Positions 46,027 through 53,506 of a stretch of 64,000 nt of DNA are shown piece by piece; the stretch's first letter is position 1, and each line of letters starts with the position of its first letter. The stretch lies in the NCBI RefSeq assembly GCF_000284335.1, contig NC_017096.1, positions 1,116,001 to 1,180,000 of the forward strand, written 5' to 3'. The stretch is from Caldisericum exile AZM16c01. Lineage in GTDB: Bacteria > Caldisericota > Caldisericia > Caldisericales > Caldisericaceae. Made by a program: the position numbers and the translations under genes. Below the pieces are notes generated by a model. That model was not told the origin of the DNA. It worked only from the letters and a program-made list of their open reading frames with translations, and ran no database searches.

Positions 46027-46046
46027 TATTATTTCACAACATAATA
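46027..46046. promoter_or_regulatory. Possible operator: TATTAT-N8-ATAATA inverted repeat
   Basis: A 6-bp inverted repeat with an 8-base centre lies between the divergent arsR and DRTGG promoters. ArsR-family operators are often AT-rich imperfect palindromes of this size. In an AT-rich spacer such a repeat can arise by chance. Confidence 0.25.
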
Positions 46047-46127
46047 CCATATCTATAGTTCTATTTATCTTTATTTAATGTGTTTATCATATGAATTATA
46101 TAATGTGAACATCTTAACTATTAAACT

Positions 46128-46155
46128 TTGCATAAATTTTAGAATGTGATAAAAT
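46128..46155 (+). promoter_or_regulatory. Promoter of the DRTGG/anti-sigma pair
   Basis: TTGCAT (46128-46133), 16-base spacer, extended -10 TGATAAAAT (TG at 46147-46148, TAAAAT 46150-46155). The predicted start, 6-7 bases on, is the A of ATG 46162. Confidence 0.7.
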
Positions 46156-46161
46156 ATTGTG

Positions 46162-46530
46162 ATGAAAGTTGAAGAAATTATTAAAATAGCAAATGCTGAA
46201 GTCCTGCAAGATGTTGGAAATTGGGACGCAAATATAAAGTATGGCTTTGCCGCAGATCTACTATCAGACACACTATTCGTAATAAGTAGAGAAGAGGAAG
46301 CAATTCTTCTAATTACTGGCGTTACTAATCCATCGGTTATTAAAACTGCGAAAATACTGGACATTCCTGTAGTTCTTATTGTTAGAGGAAAGCCTGTAGA
46401 ACAGGTAACTATTGACCTTGCAAGAAAAGAAAAAATAATACTTTTAAAAACGAAACATATAATGTTTGTTACATGTGGGCTTCTCTATAAAGAAGGTCTT
46501 GAAGGAGCACCTTGGAAACTACAATATTAA
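46162..46530 (+). CDS. DRTGG-domain protein
   Basis: 122 residues, a stand-alone DRTGG-type alpha/beta domain (VEEIIKIANAEVLQD at the start; LLITGVTNPSVIKTAKILDIPVVLIVRGKPVEQVTIDLARKEKIILLKTKHIMF). In anaerobes such proteins are encoded with anti-sigma-type ATPases and hydrogenase genes; their ligand is not established. No Shine-Dalgarno precedes the ATG, which coincides with the predicted transcription start. The next gene starts inside its end. Confidence 0.8.
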   Translation: MKVEEIIKIANAEVLQDVGNWDANIKYGFAADLLSDTLFVISREEEAILLITGVTNPSVIKTAKILDIPVVLIVRGKPVEQVTIDLARKEKIILLKTKHIMFVTCGLLYKEGLEGAPWKLQY

Positions 46531-47345
46531 TTTCTGAATTTTTTGTATTTGGAGACGATTTTGAACACTTAGGAGATGGCACTCTGAAGACAAGGGAAAC
46601 ACTTGAAAAAGCGCTTGATGGATTCGAATTTTTTAAAAGGCATCAATCTCTTAAAAAAGAAAATCTGAGGAAGCTTGGTGTTTGCTCATATGAAGCAGAA
46701 TCAAACATAGTAATACACGCAAAATTCGGTATTATAAAAACTTACGCAAATGAGAACAAAATAAAGACCATAGCAAAAGATATAGGACCAGGGATCCCGA
46801 AATTACTTCTTGCACTAACCCCAGGATTTTCTACCGCATCCGATAAAGCAAGAAAATTAGGGTTTGGTGCAGGAATGGGTTTAAAAAATATCCAAAAGAT
46901 TTCAGATTTTTTTGTTATAACTTCAAAATTTGGAAAAGGAACATACCTAACATTCGAGATATGGAATGAAGAAATAAACAAGGAGGGAACAAAAATGAAA
47001 ATAAAACACCTTATAAAAGAACTGCAATTAGAAGTCCTTACCAAATATAACGAAGAAATCCTTGAGAAAATAATCAAAGATGCCTATGCATGCGATCTTT
47101 TGAGTAGAGTTCTTGCAAAAGCAAACGAAGATAGTGCTTGGATTACGATTCAAACAAATGTAAATGTCGTAGGCGTTGCAGTAATAAAGAGGGTACCAAT
47201 CATAATTATAACAGAAGGAGAATTTGTTCCTGAAGAAACAATAAAAAAAGCAGAAGAAAATTCAATAATAATAGCAAGAACTACACATACAACATTTGAA
47301 TTGTCAGGCAAGTTATACACACTTCTCGAACCTGAAACTAAATAA
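46512..47345 (+). CDS. Anti-sigma-type ATPase fused in frame to a second DRTGG-like domain
   Basis: 277 residues from a TTG start at 46512 with AAGGAG four bases ahead. Residues about 25-155 are a GHKL/RsbW-like ATPase: N box YEAESNIVIHAKFG, KDIGPGIPKLL, and GFGAGMGLKNIQKISD. Residues 162-277 form a DRTGG-like domain (MKIKHLIKELQLEVL... ARTTHTTFELSGKLY). At the join, an ATG at 46995 is preceded by GGAGG eight bases back, as if two adjacent genes have lost the stop between them. Both full fusion and a separate 116-residue C-part could be made. Likely senses redox or energy state for the Fdh operon (inference). Confidence 0.8.
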   Translation: METTILISEFFVFGDDFEHLGDGTLKTRETLEKALDGFEFFKRHQSLKKENLRKLGVCSYEAESNIVIHAKFGIIKTYANENKIKTIAKDIGPGIPKLLLALTPGFSTASDKARKLGFGAGMGLKNIQKISDFFVITSKFGKGTYLTFEIWNEEINKEGTKMKIKHLIKELQLEVLTKYNEEILEKIIKDAYACDLLSRVLAKANEDSAWITIQTNVNVVGVAVIKRVPIIIITEGEFVPEETIKKAEENSIIIARTTHTTFELSGKLYTLLEPETK

Positions 47346-50300
47346 TTTCGTCTAAAGAATAGATGTTAATTCCTTGATAGTTTTTGAGTTTTGGCTTATC
47401 ATCTACTACTATATCTGTAAGTCTTAACTTTTTTGCAATGAGAATTGCTTCGCCTGTGGTATATTTTCCTGATACTCTCCTTGCTATATCCTCTGCAAGC
47501 CTTTCCTCAATTGTTGTAAGACCAATAACGGTTATACGGAACCGCCCTTCAACGATGTCTATAACTTCACTTTTTTGAGAAGCCGAAATACATGCTTTCG
47601 AAAGTAAGTCATTTCTGATTTCCTGGGGAAGGCCTGAACTTTCATAAATTTTTCTTAAAGAAGACGCATCAGAAACATACTTTGTCTTAAGTTCAATTTT
47701 TGTGAAATGTTTTGTTTCAGGAATTGCAGGCTTAGATTCAAGTTCGACATTCTCTTCATTTGTTGGGACTTTTTCAACTTTTTCTTCTCGCTTTTTCCGA
47801 TTTTCCTCTTCAAGTTTTCTTAGAAGTTCTTCAAAAGTCGATTTAAATTCTTCCTTTTTACTCTTTTCTTCAATATGTTCTTCGCTTACAACTTTTTCTC
47901 TATATGGAGCTACTTTTTCCTTTTCACTTTTTTCTTCAATTTCTTGAATTTCTTCGAGATTTGGCTGTGCAAAATCCGCAAAGGAAACCTCATGCTCCTC
48001 TTCCTTTACTTCCTTACTAACCTCAACTGGTGGCTTATGGACAATTTCTTTGTTTTCGACTTTTTCAATTTCTTCCTTGGGAACAGTCTGTTCATATAAA
48101 GTTTTCTCTTCGGGCGGTTTCAAAACTTCCTCAGGTTTTCCTTCAATAATTTCCTCTGTTATTTTGCTACTTATAGTTTTTCTCTCAAACTCTTTTTTCT
48201 CAGTTTCTGGAATTTTTTCTTCGGGTTTCGTTACCTCTTCTTCCTTTACCAGCTTTTCTTCTACCTCAATTTCAGGTTTTTGTTCCTGAGGAACTTTTTC
48301 TTGGGGTGTTTCTATCTTTTGTTTTTCAATTGTTAATTTTTCAGTTCTTCTTGGAGGAGCTGGTCTAAAGACTCTATGAGTTAGTTCAATTTCTTCTTTT
48401 GGAGTTTCTTTTATGACATCCTCGGGTGGTCTAATAGGAATTGTTTTAACTTTTGGAATTTCTTCATGAATCTCCCCGGGCGTTGCCTTAATCTCCTCAA
48501 CTTGCGTACCTTCTTTAACTTCAAGATCCTTAACATTAAATGCAATTGGCTTTTTCTTAACTTCTTCTACATTTACAACGGGGATTCTTTCTTTTTTGCC
48601 TTTCGGTACAAGGAGAATTATAATTAGTAAGATAAAAAGAGCAAATATGGCAGATGAAATTATATCAACTGTTAATCCCGGAATATAGTTAGAAATATAT
48701 TGGTAAATTTTTTCAGAGATCGGTCTCAAGAAACCCAAAATATTAGTTGCAACTCCTTTAAAGAAAGTTTTTATAACATCAAGAATATTATTTACATTAC
48801 TTTGTGTGAAAATTCCTGTAAAAAAAACTGAAACATTCTTTAAAATGCCTGAAAGATAATTCTTAACTTCGTCAAAAAAGTTATCTTTGTTTGTTGTTCC
48901 TTGGTTAGTGTTCACATTTGGAGTCGTTTGTCCAGTTCCATTTGTTTGGGTTCCACCGTTAGTAATAAGAGTTACATTTACAGTGTTCGGCGAGTCAAGA
49001 GGTAAAAGGGTCGTAAAAATCTCTTTATTTCCTTCGATTCCGAGATCAAAAACGGCAATAGGTTTACTTGAGGTAATATTTACTGAAGAAAAACTATCCT
49101 TAAAAAGAAAAGTCTTTGATTTATAACTATTTAACGAAAAGTTATTTCCGTTGAGGTTTATGTTGGTGTTCTCTTCGCTACCAACAATAACAACGCGCCT
49201 TTGTCTTTCTCCATATATTTTTGTTACAATACCTGTATGGAATTTAAAAATAGTTCCGTCATTAAATGAAGGTATCTGTTCACCGTCAACATTTCCATAT
49301 TGAGAATACGTATATATTAGTACAGGCTTTGAAAAACTAAGAGAAACTTCTTTATATTCAGTAGTATTTGGTTTGAATTCGCTGGGACTTAAAACATCCA
49401 AGTATTTAAAATCATTTGCCTTTTCAAGAGTAAACGTGCTTGTCTTATCGTCAAGTTTGACAGAAACTGTCGTGTTATCAAAAATAGATGAAATCCCAAG
49501 ACCACCAAATAAGATAACATTTGTAGAGTATATACCATAAAGCGTAGAAAACACATTATCATCTGCATAACCATACTCGACTAAAACAGGGTGATCTGCT
49601 GTAATCGTGTAGACACCTTCAGCTAATTTAGTATTAGCGTAAAAAGAATTAGCCTTTAGTAAAGTATCAAATACAGTATTTCCATTGCTATCAGTAATTT
49701 TTAGGTTGGTATCTGTTATTGATGTTACAAACAAAACTTTCGGAATATACAATTTGAAAAATGTTCCAAAAACTGCACTTACATCATCGGAAGAATTCTT
49801 ATCAAAAGGTGGGGTAAGGGTAGAAAATTCCGCAAAACATTGTTTTGTTGAATTAAGTGCAAATATTGAATCATATGTTAAGTCAACAGATGTAAAGTTA
49901 AGGGCATCAAGATCCTTTTCGAAAATAACCTTATTTGACCTGGTATCTACAATTGAAATTTGGTTACCATCCTCATAAGAGACGATAAAAATTTTACCTT
50001 TTTGTGGAATAACAAAGTGCGTGCCAATGAAATTAGGTATATAGAAATCTTTCTTTGAAAAGTTACTGCCTTCTGGAACTAACTTTAAAACCTTTTTTTC
50101 TTTTGCTCCTAATGATAAGGCAGTCTTAAAAGTAACTTCATTATTATCTTCACTAAAATAGAGAGGAAGGGGAACCCCATTATTTAAAAGCGAAAAGCTT
50201 TGTGCATTAGGGAGAACGTCTTTTTTTACTTTAAACGTTATCACTCTGAAAATTGGAATATTTAAAGTATTTTCAAAAGAAACACTAATACCTTCTTCCC

Positions 50301-50367
50301 CCTTTAAGGGAGAGCTCAAAGTAAGCACCAAAGTTAGAACAACCACCAAAGTCAAAAACTTTTTCAC
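47338..50367 (-). CDS. Large single-pass membrane protein with outer beta-rich region and cytoplasmic PIN-like domain
   Basis: 1009 residues from a GTG with AAGGGG ahead. Signal peptide 1-23; an extracytoplasmic beta-rich region (about 25-465) with repeated 'vtS~~DT~~~i~d~~Gn~~f' strands like surface adhesins; an N/T/G-rich linker (470-494); one membrane helix (568-588, followed by KGKKER); a 300-residue Glu/Lys/Pro-rich cytoplasmic spacer; and a C-terminal domain (897-1009) that looks PIN-like. In the last, Asp900 (SDASS), Glu973 (TGEAILIAKKL) and Asp989/Asp990 (VVDDKPKL) fall in the order of PIN nuclease acids. No homologous system is known to me. It overlaps the plus-strand fusion gene by 8 bases end to end. 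Confidence 0.75.
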   Translation of the reverse strand: MKKFLTLVVVLTLVLTLSSPLKGEEGISVSFENTLNIPIFRVITFKVKKDVLPNAQSFSLLNNGVPLPLYFSEDNNEVTFKTALSLGAKEKKVLKLVPEGSNFSKKDFYIPNFIGTHFVIPQKGKIFIVSYEDGNQISIVDTRSNKVIFEKDLDALNFTSVDLTYDSIFALNSTKQCFAEFSTLTPPFDKNSSDDVSAVFGTFFKLYIPKVLFVTSITDTNLKITDSNGNTVFDTLLKANSFYANTKLAEGVYTITADHPVLVEYGYADDNVFSTLYGIYSTNVILFGGLGISSIFDNTTVSVKLDDKTSTFTLEKANDFKYLDVLSPSEFKPNTTEYKEVSLSFSKPVLIYTYSQYGNVDGEQIPSFNDGTIFKFHTGIVTKIYGERQRRVVIVGSEENTNINLNGNNFSLNSYKSKTFLFKDSFSSVNITSSKPIAVFDLGIEGNKEIFTTLLPLDSPNTVNVTLITNGGTQTNGTGQTTPNVNTNQGTTNKDNFFDEVKNYLSGILKNVSVFFTGIFTQSNVNNILDVIKTFFKGVATNILGFLRPISEKIYQYISNYIPGLTVDIISSAIFALFILLIIILLVPKGKKERIPVVNVEEVKKKPIAFNVKDLEVKEGTQVEEIKATPGEIHEEIPKVKTIPIRPPEDVIKETPKEEIELTHRVFRPAPPRRTEKLTIEKQKIETPQEKVPQEQKPEIEVEEKLVKEEEVTKPEEKIPETEKKEFERKTISSKITEEIIEGKPEEVLKPPEEKTLYEQTVPKEEIEKVENKEIVHKPPVEVSKEVKEEEHEVSFADFAQPNLEEIQEIEEKSEKEKVAPYREKVVSEEHIEEKSKKEEFKSTFEELLRKLEEENRKKREEKVEKVPTNEENVELESKPAIPETKHFTKIELKTKYVSDASSLRKIYESSGLPQEIRNDLLSKACISASQKSEVIDIVEGRFRITVIGLTTIEERLAEDIARRVSGKYTTGEAILIAKKLRLTDIVVDDKPKLKNYQGINIYSLDEII

Positions 50368-50383
50368 TTCTTCCCCTTCCTAT

Positions 50384-50411
50384 ATAATACTACATATTGC
50401 TATTTTTTCAA
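50384..50411 (-). promoter_or_regulatory. Promoter of the 1009-residue membrane protein gene
   Basis: TTGAAA (50411-50406), 16-base spacer, TATTAT (50389-50384) on the minus strand, directly after the rnfB stop. The predicted start is about 50377, leaving a 9-10-base leader that holds AAGGGG. Confidence 0.65.
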
Positions 50412-50412
50412 C

Positions 50413-50700
50413 TTATGCACTCTTTGCCTTCTCCATTATCTCTCTTACCTTTTGTTCAACTTCCTTTCCACCAACAGGGCATGCATCGTATCCTGCTCTA
50501 CCCTCTGCAATGGCCTCAGCACATGGATGACATCCTGGAAAACCACACGCACCACATTCCCCATGCGGTAAAACCTCATATATTGCTTGAACTAAAGGAT
50601 CTTCTTCCACCTTAAATTTCTCATTAAATACACCAAGTAATACACCAAAAAGAACTCCCAATACTCCCAAAGTAGAAACCGATATTAAAATATCCTTCAT
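50413..50700 (-). CDS. rnfB: Short RnfB (N-terminal helix and one [4Fe-4S] site only)
   Basis: 95 residues. A membrane helix (5-27) is followed by the RnfB cluster motif GECGACGFPGCHPCAEAI...DACPVGG. Other RnfB proteins continue for 150 or more residues with further ferredoxin domains; here the frame stops and a new promoter and gene begin within 50 bases. It ends the rnfCDGEAB run. Electron entry may depend on a separate ferredoxin. Confidence 0.88.
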   Translation of the reverse strand: MKDILISVSTLGVLGVLFGVLLGVFNEKFKVEEDPLVQAIYEVLPHGECGACGFPGCHPCAEAIAEGRAGYDACPVGGKEVEQKVREIMEKAKSA

Positions 50701-50713
50701 ATCACACCTCTAA

Positions 50714-51304
50714 TTATTTGATCATACCACTAAATCCAAGAAACGCTAAAGACAAAATACCTGAAATCATGAAAGCAATCGCCTTTCCTTTAAAGAAAGC
50801 AGGCACATCGGAATTTCTCAATCTTTCCCTAATGCCTGCAAGAAGAAGCATCGCTATTGCATATCCAAAGGCAATACCAAATCCAGAAACAATTGACTCA
50901 ACAAAATCATACTTGTTCATTGAGTTTATAAATGTTGCTCCGAGAATAAGACAGTTTGTTGCAATCAAAGGAAGGTAAATGCCCATCGCCTTATATAGAT
51001 TTGGCGATGCCTTTTTAATGTAAATTTCAACAAGTCCTACAAAAGAACCTATAACAAGGATAAATGATGTGATTTGAAGTGCAGGCTGTAAACCCGCTGG
51101 AATAAGAATCCAGTTATCAATCATCCACGCAAGAATTGAAGAGGAAACTGTTACAAAAATTACAGCAAAACTCATACCTATTGATGAAGAGAGACTATCA
51201 GTAAGCCCTATATATGAACAAAGCCCCAAAAACTGAATAAGGATAATATTATTTATTACAGACGACGATACAAAAATTTTAAGAAGATTTTCTAAGTAAT
51301 TCAT
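50714..51304 (-). CDS. rnfA: Rnf complex subunit A
   Basis: 196 residues, six membrane helices, homologous to NqrE. Blocks FLGLCSYIGLTDSL, PLIATNCLILGATF (with the conserved Cys in a half-channel) and FGIAFGYAIAMLLLAGIRERL are characteristic. It pairs with RnfE to hold a buried iron-sulfur site in homologues. Overlaps rnfE by 4 bases. Confidence 0.95.
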   Translation of the reverse strand: MNYLENLLKIFVSSSVINNIILIQFLGLCSYIGLTDSLSSSIGMSFAVIFVTVSSSILAWMIDNWILIPAGLQPALQITSFILVIGSFVGLVEIYIKKASPNLYKAMGIYLPLIATNCLILGATFINSMNKYDFVESIVSGFGIAFGYAIAMLLLAGIRERLRNSDVPAFFKGKAIAFMISGILSLAFLGFSGMIK

Positions 51305-51903
51305 TTTTTACCCTCCTTACGCTTCAGGTAAGTTTCAAGCGCCCCAACAAGTATCCCAATCATAATAAAACCAGCAGGGGGTAGTATCATTAAAAGCATT
51401 GGTTGATAACTTTCAGGCATTATCTGGATTCCCGCAAGTGTCCCTTTACCAATCAATTCCCTTATAATTGCGATTGCTACAAGCACAATACCATAACCAA
51501 TAGTATTACCAATTCCATCAAGGAACGAATCAAAAACACCATTTTGATAAGCAAATGCCTCAGCCCTTCCTATAATAATACAATTTACAACTACAAGAAG
51601 AATGTAAAGCTTAATGATTTGATATACTGAGTTAAAATATGCCTGTGAAAGAAGTGCTGCAATTGTGGTAAATGCCGCGATAACAGATACAAATATAGGA
51701 ACTCTTATCTCATGAGGAATTATTTTTCTCATTGCAGAAACTATAATATTTGATGGTATCTGAACCATTGCAAAGGCAAAAGTCATAAGTAATGCACTCT
51801 GCACAGAATTTGAAACTGCAATTACAGAACACAAACCGATTGAAATTATAAGTACAGGGTTATTTGGTATTATTGCATTCCAGATTATTTTCAATTTGTT
51901 CAT
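51301..51903 (-). CDS. rnfE: Rnf complex subunit E
   Basis: 200 residues, NqrD-like six-helix membrane protein. Typical segments are GLCSVIAVSNSVQSALLM, LLVVNCIIIGRAEAFA (conserved Cys) and DGIGNTIGYGIVLVAIAIIREL. Four-base overlaps with rnfG and rnfA. Confidence 0.95.
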   Translation of the reverse strand: MNKLKIIWNAIIPNNPVLIISIGLCSVIAVSNSVQSALLMTFAFAMVQIPSNIIVSAMRKIIPHEIRVPIFVSVIAAFTTIAALLSQAYFNSVYQIIKLYILLVVVNCIIIGRAEAFAYQNGVFDSFLDGIGNTIGYGIVLVAIAIIRELIGKGTLAGIQIMPESYQPMLLMILPPAGFIMIGILVGALETYLKRKEGKK

Positions 51904-52499
51904 TGCCCTGCCTCCTTAAGATAAGCAACCATTGCCTCTCCTGCAACTTTCACTCCCTTTGAAACCGCCGAAGATGTAATTGTTGCACCCGTCATTGCAA
52001 TAACGTCTTGTTTAGGTATCAATTTATCTTTTATAACATTTTTATCAATAAACTGTCCCAGAAAAGTGATTTTATTTTTCTTATCAACATAATATTTAGG
52101 ATTGTCCGCATTCGCACCGAGTCCTGCGGTTTCATTTAATTTAAGAATTTTTACCCCGGAAACTGATCCGTCACTTTTAACTCCTACAAGCATTTCAATC
52201 GGCGCTTGAGATCCAGGTACAGTTACCCTTGAAACCATTCCAACTGGCTTGCCACTTGCCTTATCTTTAACAAGATAGCACTCTGTAATTTGAACAGATG
52301 GATCCTGGGCTGTGATTGGTTTATCTAATTTCAAAAACTCATAGTCTCCTGGAAATATTTCTGATAAACCCTGTTCCAATGCTTTTGCATCTTGTGCTGC
52401 GATGATTGGCTTAGTGATCTTGTAAACAATTGCAAGTGCAAATCCAGTTATTGCGGCAATAAGACCCAAAGTAATTGCAAATTTAACAATACTTTTCAT
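51900..52499 (-). CDS. rnfG: Rnf complex subunit G (FMN-carrying)
   Basis: 199 residues. One N-terminal membrane helix (8-29), then an FMN-binding domain outside the membrane. The flavin-attachment motif is TGATITSSAV near residue 170, where the second Thr would bind FMN covalently; NETAGLGANAD is also conserved. The flavin transferase ApbE is not in the window. Confidence 0.94.
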   Translation of the reverse strand: MKSIVKFAITLGLIAAITGFALAIVYKITKPIIAAQDAKALEQGLSEIFPGDYEFLKLDKPITAQDPSVQITECYLVKDKASGKPVGMVSRVTVPGSQAPIEMLVGVKSDGSVSGVKILKLNETAGLGANADNPKYYVDKKNKITFLGQFIDKNVIKDKLIPKQDVIAMTGATITSSAVSKGVKVAGEAMVAYLKEAGQ

Positions 52500-53506
52500 T
52501 TTGCCACCTCTTTTTTAGGCAAAACGCCATAGACTTTTGGCATAATTTTATCAAAATATGGGACGAAGGCATTTCCTAAAAGAATCGAAAACATAACACC
52601 TTCGGGGTAGGATCCAAATTGACGTATAAGAACCGTGAGAAAACCAATAAAAAGCGCATAATAAACCTTTCCCATCGGCGTAATAGGCGATGAACTATAA
52701 TCAGTTGCCATAAAAAACGCACCTAAAAATAGCCCACCTGCAAGTATTGAAAAAATTGGATCTCTTCCAAAAAGAGGTGAAAGAACAAAAACTGTTGCAA
52801 TGTAAATAACAGGTATTTTCCAGTCGATAACCTTTCTTGCCATAAGATACAAGCCACCAATTAAAAGAAGTAATGCAGAAGTTTCACCTAAACTACCCCC
52901 TACCGTGCCAAGGAAAAGTGCTTTGTATAAATTCGCTTTTGATCCAAAATCAGAAATAAGTTGAGAATAACTTTGTAATTTAACTATGTTTAATGGTGTT
53001 GCAGTTGTAATTGAATCAACTGGACTTGCTTGAGAAATATTTTGTAATCCAATCATTATCTGTGGCTTTATCCACGTTGTCATATATGTAGGCCACGAAA
53101 CCATCAACACTGCTCTCCCCACAAGAGCAGGGTTAAATGGGTTTGAACCGATTCCACCGAAAATCATCTTTCCTAAGAGGATACCCGAAAATGCTCCAAC
53201 TACAACCATCCACCAAGGAGATGATGGAGGCAAAGTCATTGCAAGAAGCAATCCTGTAACGGAAGCAGAAAGATCATTTAAAGAAGGTTTTTTATGGAAA
53301 AGAACATTACCTAACATCTCTGCTAAAATTGATGAGATAACAGATACCACTATTACCAAAAGAGATTTTAAACCAAATATAAAAATGCTTCCAATAAGTG
53401 CAGGAGTAATCGCAATTATAACATCACGCATAATAAAAGCGGTAGTAACTTTATCTCTTATATGTGGTGCAGAAGTAACCACAAGATCAATGTCGTAGTT
53501 AGCCAT
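52496..53506 (-). CDS. rnfD: Rnf complex subunit D (FMN-carrying, membrane)
   Basis: 336 residues, NqrB-like, with about nine membrane helices. PPSSPWWMVVVGAFSGILLGKMIFGGIGSNPFNPALVGRAVLMVSWP is the family core, and DSITTATPL is the flavin-attachment loop. It ends in GNAFVPYFDK. It overlaps rnfC by 8 bases. Confidence 0.95.
   Translation of the reverse strand: MANYDIDLVVTSAPHIRDKVTTAFIMRDVIIAITPALIGSIFIFGLKSLLVIVVSVISSILAEMLGNVLFHKKPSLNDLSASVTGLLLAMTLPPSSPWWMVVVGAFSGILLGKMIFGGIGSNPFNPALVGRAVLMVSWPTYMTTWIKPQIMIGLQNISQASPVDSITTATPLNIVKLQSYSQLISDFGSKANLYKALFLGTVGGSLGETSALLLLIGGLYLMARKVIDWKIPVIYIATVFVLSPLFGRDPIFSILAGGLFLGAFFMATDYSSSPITPMGKVYYALFIGFLTVLIRQFGSYPEGVMFSILLGNAFVPYFDKIMPKVYGVLPKKEVAK

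Noticed and set aside
46071-46364. 97-codon minus-strand frame
   Set aside because: It overlaps the DRTGG gene and the divergent promoter region and has no family features; a shadow frame.
47700-48300. Tandem repeat in the Glu/Lys/Pro-rich part of the 1009-residue protein
   Set aside because: The composition is repetitive but no fixed unit could be seen; low-complexity spacer rather than a true repeat.
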